Source of the DNA: Nitrospirota bacterium
GTDB taxonomy: Bacteria > Nitrospirota > 9FT-COMBO-42-15 > HDB-SIOI813
Reading direction: 5' to 3'
DNA: 8,273 nucleotides
Assembly (NCBI GenBank): GCA_016214375.1
Contig: JACROQ010000012.1
Coordinates: 1-8,273 of the forward strand
Below the pieces are notes generated by a model. The model was not told the origin of the DNA. It was given only the letters and a program-made list of their open reading frames with translations, and searched no databases. The translations under genes were made by a program, and so were the position numbers. Shown here piece after piece: positions 1 to 6,097 of this stretch. Position 1 is the stretch's first letter. Each line of letters starts with the position of its first letter.

Positions 1-141
1 GATGTGGTCGCAAGTGCGGTCATAGGAACCGTGGTAGGGAAGAGCATTGTTCGCTTCAACAAGGAGCGCCATTCCAATGTCACCATCAAGCCTGTAGCCG
101 ATGGTCAGATTACAGGTGTTTATCTAAAGGTAGAGTTTTAG
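1..141 (+). CDS. 3' end of an unrecognised protein (partial)
   Basis: An open frame runs from the window edge to a TAG at 139-141, giving the last 46 residues of a protein whose start lies upstream. The visible part opens with a small-residue and valine-rich stretch (V-A-S-A-V-I-G-T-V-V-G), then a basic segment (RFNKERH), and ends in alternating hydrophobic residues (VYLKVEF) that look like beta strands. I do not recognise the family. The stop codon overlaps the AGGAGG ribosome binding site of mltA, and the two genes are 14 bases apart, so they are probably co-transcribed. Coding is inferred from the open frame and this tight spacing only. Confidence 0.6.
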   Translation, partial: DVVASAVIGTVVGKSIVRFNKERHSNVTIKPVADGQITGVYLKVEF

Positions 142-145
142 GAGG
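140..145 (+). promoter_or_regulatory. Shine-Dalgarno site of mltA
   Basis: AGGAGG lies 10 bases before the ATG at 156 and overlaps the stop codon of the preceding gene. It is the strongest ribosome binding site in the window and fixes the mltA start just before the lipoprotein signal peptide. Confidence 0.8.
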
Positions 146-155
146 CATTTTCCGT

Positions 156-1268
156 ATGCGCAAGATATCCATTCTGTTATTGTTACTGTTGATCGCCGCA
201 AGCTGTGCAACCAGTCAGGCCAACCAGCCTACCGCAGGACGGGGCTATACCCTGACCTCAGTGAGCCCTCCCCATGGGTATGGTGACATAGACCACAAGT
301 CTCTCAGGGAGGCGATCCAGAGTAATCTTTTGTATCTTGAGCGGCTTGATAAGGATACAAGGTTTAACTATGGCGGGAGGATCGTCCGTGTGGAAGAGGT
401 GATCAAGACGCACAAGACCCTCCTGTGGATTATGGATACCGTGGAATCAAAGGAGATGCTCGAGTTTATCATGGGTACCTTGTTTGAATGGTATAAGGCG
501 TCTGGTGTGGATGGGCAAGGGACCGTGGTCTTCACAGGCTATTACATCCCTGAGGTAGAGGGAAGTCTCTTCCCCACAGAGAAATACCGCTATCCACTTT
601 ATATGCCTCCTGATGATCTTAAACAGGATCAATTCTACTATAGCCGGAAGGAGATCGACGGGAAGGGGGTCTTAAGGAAAAAGGGGCTTGAGATTGTATG
701 GCTTGCTGACCCGGTTGAGGCCTATTTCCTGCACATCCAGGGGAGCGGTACGATAAGACTTCCGGATGGGTCTAAGATTGGGGTACATTACGCGGACAAT
801 AACGGACATTCTTATGTGAGCATAGGGAAACTTTTGATTAATCAAGAGGCCATCAGGCCGGAGGAGGGGAGCCTGCCGGGGATCAAGAGATATCTCTGGA
901 GCCATCCGGACCAGATGGATACGATCCTGGACAAGAATCCCCGCTACATCTTTTTTAATCTGGATAACAGTCAGGCAAAAGGGAGCCTCCAGGTTCCCCT
1001 GACGCCAGGACATTCGATTGCCACAGACCCGGCCCTGTTCCCAAGAGGGGGGGTGTCTTTTATTAAGACCACAGTCCCGGTCGTTGATCCCTCCGGCGCC
1101 ATTACAGGCTGGAGGGAGATCAAGAGATTTGTCTTGAATCAGGACGAAGGGGGGGGGATCAAAGGTCCTGGCAGGGTAGACATATTCTGGGGTGGAGGGC
1201 CTGAGTCCGGGATTGCGGCAGGTTCGATGAAGGAGAGAGGGGAGCTCTATTTCCTGATTCAAAGATAA
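156..1268 (+). CDS. mltA: Membrane-bound lytic murein transglycosylase A, lipoprotein
   Basis: MltA cleaves the MurNAc-GlcNAc bond of peptidoglycan to leave 1,6-anhydro ends, and is normally anchored to the inner face of the outer membrane. The first 16 residues form a lipoprotein signal (basic MRK, leucine-rich core, lipobox A-A-S-C with Cys17). The MltA barrel domain is marked by FTGYY (126-130), YRYPLY (144-149) and FLHIQGSG (191-198). The C-terminal 3D domain carries its three aspartates: D291 (ATDP), D330 (NQD before GGGIKG) and D342 (VDIFWGGG). The last is followed by the usual AG-x4-RG-LYFL ending. At 370 residues it matches the family (E. coli about 365). The start is set by AGGAGG ten bases upstream. 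A run of nine G (1149-1157) encodes GGG at 332-334 in the correct frame. The next gene is also a peptidoglycan gene (murI). Confidence 0.95.
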   Translation: MRKISILLLLLLIAASCATSQANQPTAGRGYTLTSVSPPHGYGDIDHKSLREAIQSNLLYLERLDKDTRFNYGGRIVRVEEVIKTHKTLLWIMDTVESKEMLEFIMGTLFEWYKASGVDGQGTVVFTGYYIPEVEGSLFPTEKYRYPLYMPPDDLKQDQFYYSRKEIDGKGVLRKKGLEIVWLADPVEAYFLHIQGSGTIRLPDGSKIGVHYADNNGHSYVSIGKLLINQEAIRPEEGSLPGIKRYLWSHPDQMDTILDKNPRYIFFNLDNSQAKGSLQVPLTPGHSIATDPALFPRGGVSFIKTTVPVVDPSGAITGWREIKRFVLNQDEGGGIKGPGRVDIFWGGGPESGIAAGSMKERGELYFLIQR

Positions 1269-1287
1269 GAGGGAAGACAGGAAGGGA

Positions 1288-1316
1288 TTGACTCACCGGC
1301 CTATTTAGCTTAGCAT
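1288..1316 (+). promoter_or_regulatory. Candidate sigma70-type promoter before murI
   Basis: TTGACT (1288-1293, 5/6 to consensus) is followed after 17 bases by TAGCAT (1311-1316, 4/6). Transcription would start near 1322-1324, only three to five bases before the murI ATG, giving an almost leaderless message. This fits the lack of a Shine-Dalgarno site at murI, but the -10 is weak and the call rests on consensus matching alone. Confidence 0.35.
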
Positions 1317-1326
1317 TAACTCCCTG

Positions 1327-2163
1327 ATGACAGCAAAGACAACAAATACTAAAAGACCTATCGGCATATTTGATTCCGGCATAGGCGGGCTCACGGTGCT
1401 TAAAGAGATTATCAGGGTCTTACCAGGGGAAGACACCTTATACCTCGGGGATACCGCACATCTCCCCTATGGGACAAAGTCTGGGGAGACGGTCATCAAA
1501 TATTCGATTCAGAACACCCGGTTCCTCTTAGAGTTCAACATAAAACTTCTGGTGGTCGCCTGCAATACGGCTTCCGCAGTCAGTCTTTCTGCCCTGCGGA
1601 AAGAATTTTCCCTCCCCCTGATCGGGGTGATAGAGGCAGGGGCGCGGGCTGCTGTGAAGGTGACGAAGAATGGGAAGGTGGGGATCATAGGGCCTGAGAC
1701 GACGGTCAGGAGCAGCGCCTATACCAGGGCGATCAAGTCCATCCGCGCAGATATTGATACGATAGGCCAGGCCTGTCCCCTCTTTGTCCCGCTGGTAGAA
1801 GAGGGATGGATCCAGGACGACATTACCCTATCCGTTGTCGAGAGGTACCTGGCGCCCTTAAAAAAGGAGGGGATAGACACGTTGGTACTGGGATGTACCC
1901 ATTACCCCTTGTTAAAAAAGGCGATACAGCAGGTCATGGGAAGTGGAGTGGCGCTGATAGACTCGGCAGAGGAGACGGCCTTAGAGGTGAAAGCGATGTT
2001 GGCACATCTCGGCCTGATGGCCCCGGTGAATGGGGGAGGGTTGCCGGCAGTGACTGCCACAAGAAAGTTTTTTGTGACAGACGTCCCTCTCCGTTTTGAA
2101 GAACAGGGGAGCAGATTTCTTGGGGAGAAGATATCAACAGTAGAAAGGATAGACTTAGGGTGA
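1327..2163 (+). CDS. murI: Glutamate racemase
   Basis: MurI interconverts L- and D-glutamate in the cytoplasm, supplying D-Glu for the peptidoglycan stem peptide. It is a cofactor-independent Asp/Glu racemase with two catalytic cysteines, both present: C79 in VVACNTASA (76-84) and C190 in LGCTHYPLL (188-196). The N-terminal GIFDSGIGGLTV (12-23) carries the active-site D16-S17. LPYGTKS (46-52) and VIEAGARAA (101-109) are further family signatures; many members have Pro where this one has A104. The length of 278 is normal. The ATG at 1327 is the only good start, because an in-frame TAG lies at 1306 and CTT, ATT and CTG are the only alternatives between. No Shine-Dalgarno sequence precedes it. 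The stop is four bases from the rph start. Confidence 0.96.
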   Translation: MTAKTTNTKRPIGIFDSGIGGLTVLKEIIRVLPGEDTLYLGDTAHLPYGTKSGETVIKYSIQNTRFLLEFNIKLLVVACNTASAVSLSALRKEFSLPLIGVIEAGARAAVKVTKNGKVGIIGPETTVRSSAYTRAIKSIRADIDTIGQACPLFVPLVEEGWIQDDITLSVVERYLAPLKKEGIDTLVLGCTHYPLLKKAIQQVMGSGVALIDSAEETALEVKAMLAHLGLMAPVNGGGLPAVTATRKFFVTDVPLRFEEQGSRFLGEKISTVERIDLG

Positions 2164-2167
2164 AGAG

Positions 2168-2891
2168 ATGACAAGAAGCGATGGAAGGAAGAATGACGAG
2201 TTAAGGCCTGTAAAGATACACAGGAACTACATCAAGTATGCAGAGGGGTCGGTCTTAATAGAGGTGGGGGATACCAAGGTCATCTGTACGGCCACGATAG
2301 AGGAAAAGGTCCCCCCCCCATCTTAAGGATAAAAATAAGGGGTGGGTTACCGCGGAGTATGCCATGCTCCCCCGGTCTGCCCATTCAAGGATCGTCCGGG
2401 AGTCGGCAAGGGGAAAGATCGGCGGCAGGACGCACGAGATCCAGCGCCTCATCGGTAGGGCCCTGCGGTCGGTCGTGGACCTGGAGATGTTGGGTGAAAG
2501 GACGGTCTGGATAGACTGCGATGTCATACAGGCGGACGGCGGGACACGGACGGCCTCCATTACAGGGTCTTTTATTGCACTGGTCGACGCCCTGAAGTTT
2601 GCGTCTAAAAACAGGATGATCGATGAGATGCCCATCAAAGATTACCTCGCCGCAGTCAGTGTCGGGATTGTGGATGAAGAGCCTGTGATCGACTTAAACT
2701 ATACAGAGGATTCTACGGCAGAGGTGGATATGAATATCGTGATGACCGGAAAGGGGAGGTTTGTAGAGATCCAGGGCACTGCCGAAGGGTTGCCATTCTC
2801 CAAGGCACAGATGGAGGGGCTGATTACGCTGGCGAAGCATGGGATCGAAGAGATCGTCGGAATCCAGAGAAGACTGATAGGCGAATTGTAA
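2168..2891 (+). pseudogene. rph: Ribonuclease PH, frameshifted at a C9 run
   Basis: RNase PH is a phosphorolytic 3'-5' exoribonuclease that trims tRNA 3' ends. Reading from the ATG at 2168 gives a normal N-terminus (GRKNDELRPVKIHRNY, then EGSVLIEVGDTKVICTATIEE), but after the C run (2311-2319) it meets TAA at 2324-2326, after 52 residues. One fewer C makes the frame continue as VPPHLKDKNKGWVTAEYAMLPR and through to TAA at 2889-2891, giving 240 residues against 238 in E. coli. All later motifs are intact: GGRTHEIQRLIGRAL, DCDVIQADGGTRTASITG, the EDSTAEVDMN metal/phosphate region and EIQGTAEG. The rest therefore shows no decay, so the lesion is recent, phase-variable or a sequencing error. GGAG at 2354-2357 could allow re-initiation at ATG 2364, but the 175-residue product would lack the first third of the fold. 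Confidence 0.93.
2311..2319 (+). repeat. Nine-C homopolymer causing the rph frameshift
   Basis: Nine C in a row follow AAGGT inside rph. Eight C would encode V-P-P-H-L-K and keep the conserved RNase PH frame; nine give V-P-P-P-S-stop. Runs of this length are prone to replication slippage, to transcriptional slippage and to long-read base-calling errors. Confidence 0.9.
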
Positions 2892-2893
2892 GA

Positions 2894-3508
2894 ATGCTGA
2901 GGTTAGTCCTTGCTACCAGGAATCAGGGCAAGATAGAGGAGATCAGGGCTCTCCTGAAAGGAGAGGAGATCAGGGGCGGCGTCGAGATACACTCTCTCAA
3001 GGATTATCCCCATGTTCCTGAGATCGTAGAAGACGGAACCACATTCTCAGAGAATGCCAGGAAAAAGGCATTGACCGTTGCACAGCTTACCGGTCAGATT
3101 GCCGTTGCGGATGACTCCGGTCTTGAGGTGGAGGCGCTTGGCGGGGCGCCCGGTGTCTATTCTGCTCGATTTGCAGGGGAAGGGGCCCCGGATTCCGCCA
3201 ATATCAAAAAGCTCCTCGAATTGCTTCGTGATCTTCCTCCTGAGAAGAGGGGAGCCAGATTTGTTTGTGTGATGGCCCTCGCAACCCCGGACGGGGAAGT
3301 GAGCCTTGTGGAAGGGGAATGCCACGGGGTGATTGCAATGGAGGAGCAAGGGAAGGCCGGGTTTGGCTATGACCCTGTGTTTATCGCGCCTGGATACGGG
3401 GAGACCTTTGCGGAACTGGGCAGCGAAGTCAAGAACAAGATAAGCCATCGCGCCTGCGCACTCAGTAAGCTTTGCCGTCTGCTGGAAAGTCTTGCCCCCC
3501 TATTTTAA
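2894..3508 (+). CDS. rdgB: dITP/XTP pyrophosphatase (RdgB/HAM1 family)
   Basis: This enzyme hydrolyses dITP, ITP, XTP and dXTP to monophosphates and pyrophosphate in the cytoplasm, keeping deaminated purines out of DNA and RNA. The family signatures appear in order: the nucleotide-binding LATRNQGK (6-13), FSENARKKA (51-59), the metal-binding ADDSGLEVEALGGAPGVYSA (72-91) with D73 and D74, GFGYDPVF (156-163), and the base-recognition SHR (184-186) near the end. At 204 residues it has the standard length. The start is two bases after the rph stop, with only a weak AGGCG upstream, so translation may depend on coupling. If the rph frameshift is real, early termination there could reduce rdgB expression. 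The rph-rdgB pairing is common in bacteria. Confidence 0.96.
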   Translation: MLRLVLATRNQGKIEEIRALLKGEEIRGGVEIHSLKDYPHVPEIVEDGTTFSENARKKALTVAQLTGQIAVADDSGLEVEALGGAPGVYSARFAGEGAPDSANIKKLLELLRDLPPEKRGARFVCVMALATPDGEVSLVEGECHGVIAMEEQGKAGFGYDPVFIAPGYGETFAELGSEVKNKISHRACALSKLCRLLESLAPLF

Positions 3509-4177
3509 ATGGACTATATAAAAAAAATTATCTACAAATATGTCCTCCCGCCCGTGGGTATGGCCACGATATTCCTCCTTGGCATGACTTATAGAAAACG
3601 GATAGAGGGGGGAGAGATTGAGCAGTCTCTGTTTGCTCAAGGGATACCGCCTATTTATGCCCTATGGCATGGAAGACTCTTTTACTGGTCGTACTTCTAT
3701 CGCGGGCAGGGGAGGATCCATTGTCTTGTGAGCCCCAGCAGTGACGGTGAGATCATTGCGAACATCCTGAGGCTATCTGGTTTAAGTGTTATCCGGGGGT
3801 CTTCCTTCAAAGGGGGGACCAAGGCCTTCCGGGGGCTTATAAGGACTGTTAAAGGAGGAAGCTCTGCTGCCATCATTGCAGATGGCTCACGGGGGCCGGC
3901 ATTGAAGGTTCAGGAAGGGGTGATCCATCTTGCAATGCTCTCTGGTGTACCCATCCTGCCGATTACTTATGGCGCAGAAAGGGCACTTGTTCTGAAGAGC
4001 TGGGACCGGTTCATGATCCCATGGCCCTTCAGCCGGGTGGCAGTGATATTTGGAGACCCTGTTTATGTCCGGAGGGATTTGACGGAGAACCAACTGGAAG
4101 AGAAGAGGATTGAACTCGAGCAGAGACTGAATAAAATAACAAAAAGGGCAGACGATTACTTCAAAAGCAATACGTAG
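3509..4177 (+). CDS. DUF374 (LpxJ-type) lysophospholipid/lipid A acyltransferase
   Basis: This is a member of the DUF374 branch of the lysophospholipid acyltransferase superfamily. Visible signatures are ALWHGRLFYW (51-60), SPSSDGEIIA (75-84), RGSSFKGGTKAF (97-108), IIADGSRGP (122-130), the hydrophobic VIHLAMLSGVPILPITYGAE (138-157) and the FGDPV strand (181-185). A hydrophobic N-terminal segment (about 12-26) suggests attachment to the inner membrane. DUF374 includes LpxJ, a late lipid A acyltransferase of Helicobacter and Campylobacter. The Kdo transferase next door makes a lipid A role likely, though acylation of another lipid cannot be excluded. I see no classical HX4D at H54. The ATG directly abuts the rdgB stop (zero bases) and has no clear Shine-Dalgarno site, which suggests coupled translation. 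Its TAG stop is the first part of the following hairpin region. Confidence 0.85.
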   Translation: MDYIKKIIYKYVLPPVGMATIFLLGMTYRKRIEGGEIEQSLFAQGIPPIYALWHGRLFYWSYFYRGQGRIHCLVSPSSDGEIIANILRLSGLSVIRGSSFKGGTKAFRGLIRTVKGGSSAAIIADGSRGPALKVQEGVIHLAMLSGVPILPITYGAERALVLKSWDRFMIPWPFSRVAVIFGDPVYVRRDLTENQLEEKRIELEQRLNKITKRADDYFKSNT

Positions 4178-4262
4178 CGCCGGCCTTTATGGCCGGCAGC
4201 GATAGTCGCCGGGTAACCATTGCGACCCAAGAAACCGATAGGCGGGACATCTTTGTCCCGCC
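4178..4262. repeat. Two-hairpin GC-rich intergenic element
   Basis: Hairpin 1 is GCCGGCC (4179-4185), loop TTTAT, GGCCGGC (4191-4197). Hairpin 2 is GGCGGGACA (4241-4249), loop TCTT, TGTCCCGCC (4254-4262); both stems are perfect. Between them are shorter possible pairings (GTCGC at 4205-4209 with GCGAC at 4222-4226). The layout resembles the interspersed paired-hairpin repeats common in some environmental Gram-negative genomes, but a second copy cannot be shown here. Neither hairpin has a T-tract, so strong intrinsic termination is unlikely. The element could instead limit read-through or protect an mRNA end between the acyltransferase gene and waaA. Confidence 0.7.
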
Positions 4263-4277
4263 ATTTGTAAGGACTCT

Positions 4278-5663
4278 ATGTACCTTCTCTACAATTTTCT
4301 ACTCCTATCTTTTTTAATCCTTGCCTCCCCTTTCTGGATCTATAAAGTCCTCACAAAGGAAAAGCACCGGAAGGGGTTTTTCGAAAAGCTTGGAATAGCA
4401 GCGCCTCCTCCTCTCATCAATCCTTCTAAAAAGGGAGGGATACACATCCACGCCGTCTCAGTAGGCGAGGTGGTCGCCGCCATCCCGTTTATCAAAGAGC
4501 TTAAAAAGAGGCATCCGGAGATCAGGCTTGTCCTCTCCACCGTTACCCCGACCGGCCGGGAGGTGGCCTGCAAACGGCTCCCTGAGGTTGACCAGATCGT
4601 CTACTTCCCATTTGACCTCCCCTGGTCTGTCAGGAGATTTTTAAAGAGGATCAGGCCCGATCTCTTCATCTCTGTTGAAACAGAGCTATGGCCGAACTTC
4701 CTGCGCCAGGTCAAGCTCTCAGGGGCCAGGACCCTCATCATCAACGGGAGGATCTCCCCCCATACCTTCAAAGGTTATAGCCGCATCCGGCCCTTTATGA
4801 AGAAGGTCCTTATCTACGTTGATCTCTTCTGCATGCAGAGCGAGGAGGATGCGGAGAGGGTCCGCTCTATCGGGGCATTGAGGGATTCTGTTAAGGTTAC
4901 AGGGAATATGAAATACGACCAGGGGTTTATTGATATTGATAAACAGGTCCTGTCAGAGAAGAGGGAGTTGTTCGGAATAGAGGAGGGTGACAGGGTCATC
5001 ATCGCAGGGAGCACCCACAGGGGTGAGGATGAGATCATCCTTGCATCCTATAGAGAGTGCCTGAAAAAAACTGAAGCACTCACACCCTTCCGGGGCACAA
5101 GGAATAACGAAAATTTCCCTCCCCTTCAAGAGGAGGGGCAGGGTGGGGATGGGGTATTTTCGAGTGAAAAGATAAGGCTTATCATAGTCCCCAGGCATCC
5201 GGAACGGACTGGTGAGATAGAGGAGATCATCAAGAGGCAGGGCCTTGAATCAATAAAGAGGACAGCGCTTGGCAGTCCAAGAAAAGATAATATTCCTTAT
5301 AACCCTGTTATCATTGTCGATACCATCGGCGAGCTTGCGACCCTCTACAGCATGGCCACTGTCGTGATCATTGGCGGCAGTTTTATTTCGCACGGCGGGC
5401 AGAATCCCCTGGAGGCGCTGTATTACAGAAAGCCCGTGATATTCGGGGAGCACATGTTCAATTTCCGTGAGATCACGGAGGAGATCCTGAAATGCGGGGC
5501 AGGGATACAGGTTGAAAACAGCGAGGAACTTTCAAGGACACTGAAAGGGCTTGTCCCTGACACCGTGCGGCAGAGGGAGATGGGCGAGAAGGGCTACCAG
5601 ATTATCCTAAGGAACAAGGGGGCCGTGGGACGGAACCTTGCCATTGTCGAAAAGCTACTTTGA
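4278..5663 (+). CDS. waaA: 3-deoxy-D-manno-octulosonic acid (Kdo) transferase
   Basis: WaaA/KdtA is a GT30, GT-B fold enzyme that transfers Kdo from CMP-Kdo to the lipid A precursor at the cytoplasmic face of the inner membrane. Residues 1-25 form the hydrophobic membrane anchor. HAVSVGEV (58-65) carries the predicted catalytic base E64. TPTGREV, ETELWPN and TGNMKYD follow, then VPRHPER (304-310) and GGQNPLEAL with FGEHMFNF near the C-terminus; many family members have Pro where this one has Glu in the last motif. The start has AAGGA four bases upstream. At 461 residues it is about 36 longer than E. coli WaaA (425). Most of the excess is a Gly/Pro-rich, low-complexity stretch at about 266-296, between the helix ending ECLKK and the strand IRLIIVPRHPER. 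The gene is in frame throughout and all motifs are kept, so it is probably functional. Confidence 0.95.
   Translation: MYLLYNFLLLSFLILASPFWIYKVLTKEKHRKGFFEKLGIAAPPPLINPSKKGGIHIHAVSVGEVVAAIPFIKELKKRHPEIRLVLSTVTPTGREVACKRLPEVDQIVYFPFDLPWSVRRFLKRIRPDLFISVETELWPNFLRQVKLSGARTLIINGRISPHTFKGYSRIRPFMKKVLIYVDLFCMQSEEDAERVRSIGALRDSVKVTGNMKYDQGFIDIDKQVLSEKRELFGIEEGDRVIIAGSTHRGEDEIILASYRECLKKTEALTPFRGTRNNENFPPLQEEGQGGDGVFSSEKIRLIIVPRHPERTGEIEEIIKRQGLESIKRTALGSPRKDNIPYNPVIIVDTIGELATLYSMATVVIIGGSFISHGGQNPLEALYYRKPVIFGEHMFNFREITEEILKCGAGIQVENSEELSRTLKGLVPDTVRQREMGEKGYQIILRNKGAVGRNLAIVEKLL
5073..5165 (+). repeat. In-frame palindromic repeat insertion inside waaA
   Basis: This segment encodes about 30 residues (roughly 266-296) that have no counterpart in E. 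coli WaaA, where only a few residues separate the same helix and strand. Its core is a GC-rich imperfect palindrome: CCCTCCCCT (5117-5125) pairs with AGGGG-C-AGGG (5134-5143) with one bulged base, followed by G-rich GGTGGGGATGGGG. It resembles the CCCTCCCCTT...GGGGAGGG interspersed repeats seen in many environmental genomes. The boundaries are approximate, and a second copy is not present in the window. Confidence 0.6.
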
Positions 5664-5767
5664 TTTCTTTGTTGATCGGATTTTTATAGGACTTCCCGTC
5701 AAATTATACAAAATCCTGTAACCGACCTCCTTGGAAAGACAGCTATGGATTGGTGAACCTGGGAGGG

Positions 5768-5795
5768 TGCATATCAGAGATAACCGTGATGTGCA
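5768..5795. promoter_or_regulatory. Upstream dyad, possible activator site
   Basis: TGCATATCA (5768-5776) and TGATGTGCA (5787-5795) are inverted with 8 of 9 matches around a 10-base spacer. Half-site centres are 19 bases apart, close to two helical turns, which suits a dimeric regulator. It lies about 70-95 bases before the expected start of the promoter at 5829-5857, a usual activator position. As RNA it would form a nine-pair stem with one G-U pair. Confidence 0.4.
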
Positions 5796-5828
5796 GGGGT
5801 TTTCCTAAATGGGTCTCCCTAAAAGTGG

Positions 5829-5857
5829 TTGAAATTTCATACCCACACTGTTATACT
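5829..5857 (+). promoter_or_regulatory. Sigma70-type promoter of the glutamate synthase operon
   Basis: TTGAAA (5829-5834, 4/6 to TTGACA) and TATACT (5852-5857, 5/6 to TATAAT) are separated by exactly 17 bases. The start would be near 5864, about 240 bases before the ATG at 6103. It is the best-spaced promoter in the gap and points toward the glutamate synthase gene. Confidence 0.6.
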
Positions 5858-5861
5858 GAAA

Positions 5862-5876
5862 ATTCACAGCGTGAAT
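5862..5876. promoter_or_regulatory. Dyad over the transcription start, possible operator
   Basis: ATTCAC-AGC-GTGAAT is a perfect six-base inverted repeat with a three-base centre. It begins five bases after the -10 hexamer and covers the predicted start site, where a bound repressor would block initiation. The regulator is unknown. Confidence 0.45.
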
Positions 5877-5915
5877 AGAGAGAAAGATTGTATGGGAAGC
5901 AGTGTATAATAGGTA

Positions 5916-6074
5916 TAGCAGGATGCTGAAAAAGTCTGCCAACCTGTCATTCTGAGGAGCCGAAGGCGACGAAGAATCTGATAACCCTTTGTTTCCCTTA
6001 GGAGTCAGATCCTTCCCCTTCACTTCGTTCAGGGTCAGGATGACAGGCAGAAAGACTTTTTCAGCAGCCTGCTA
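5916..6074. mobile_element. MITE-like element with 40-base terminal inverted repeats
   Basis: The left arm (5916-5955) and the reverse complement of the right arm (6035-6074) match at 34 of 40 bases without gaps. The conserved blocks are TAGCAGG, TGCTGAAAAAGTCT, CCTGTCAT and CTGA. Inside, smaller related motifs (GAAGAATCTGA on the left; the reverse complement of TCAGATCCTTC on the right) continue the symmetry. Each end is bounded by TA, as expected for target duplication by IS630/Tc1-mariner type transposases, although this could be part of the repeat. There is no transposase gene, so it would be non-autonomous. It sits between the promoter at 5829-5857 and the ribosome binding site of the next gene, and should fold as a long hairpin in the leader. 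Confidence 0.75.
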
Positions 6075-6091
6075 GTCGTTATTTGTTGATT

Positions 6092-6097
6092 GAGGTG
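6092..6097 (+). promoter_or_regulatory. Ribosome binding site of the glutamate synthase gene
   Basis: GAGGTG ends five bases before the ATG at 6103. It lies outside the MITE-like element, which ends at 6074, so the insertion left the translation start intact. Confidence 0.65.

Noticed and set aside
672..1262. 196-residue minus-strand open frame opposite mltA
   Set aside because: It lies wholly within a clear mltA gene, has arbitrary composition and no recognisable domain; it is an antisense shadow.
1269..1326. Terminator or small gene between mltA and murI
   Set aside because: The 58 bases contain no hairpin with a T-tract and no open frame with a start and ribosome site.
4241..4262. Intrinsic terminator after the acyltransferase gene
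   Set aside because: The nine-pair stem is strong, but what follows is ATTTGTAAGG, not a T-tract, and this contains the waaA ribosome binding site.
5664..5830. Riboswitch in the leader of the glutamate synthase operon
   Set aside because: I compared it by eye with common classes (cobalamin, c-di-GMP, fluoride) and saw no conserved core; it also lies upstream of the best promoter.
5905..5910. Perfect TATAAT hexamer
   Set aside because: No -35 element lies 16-18 bases upstream (the only TTG-like hexamer is 11 bases away), so it is a weaker candidate than the promoter at 5829-5857.
5805..6023. 72-residue minus-strand open frame
   Set aside because: Its N-terminal half is just translated MITE-like repeat (the SDSSSPSAPQND-type string) and the remainder lies in the promoter region; there is no family similarity I can recognise.
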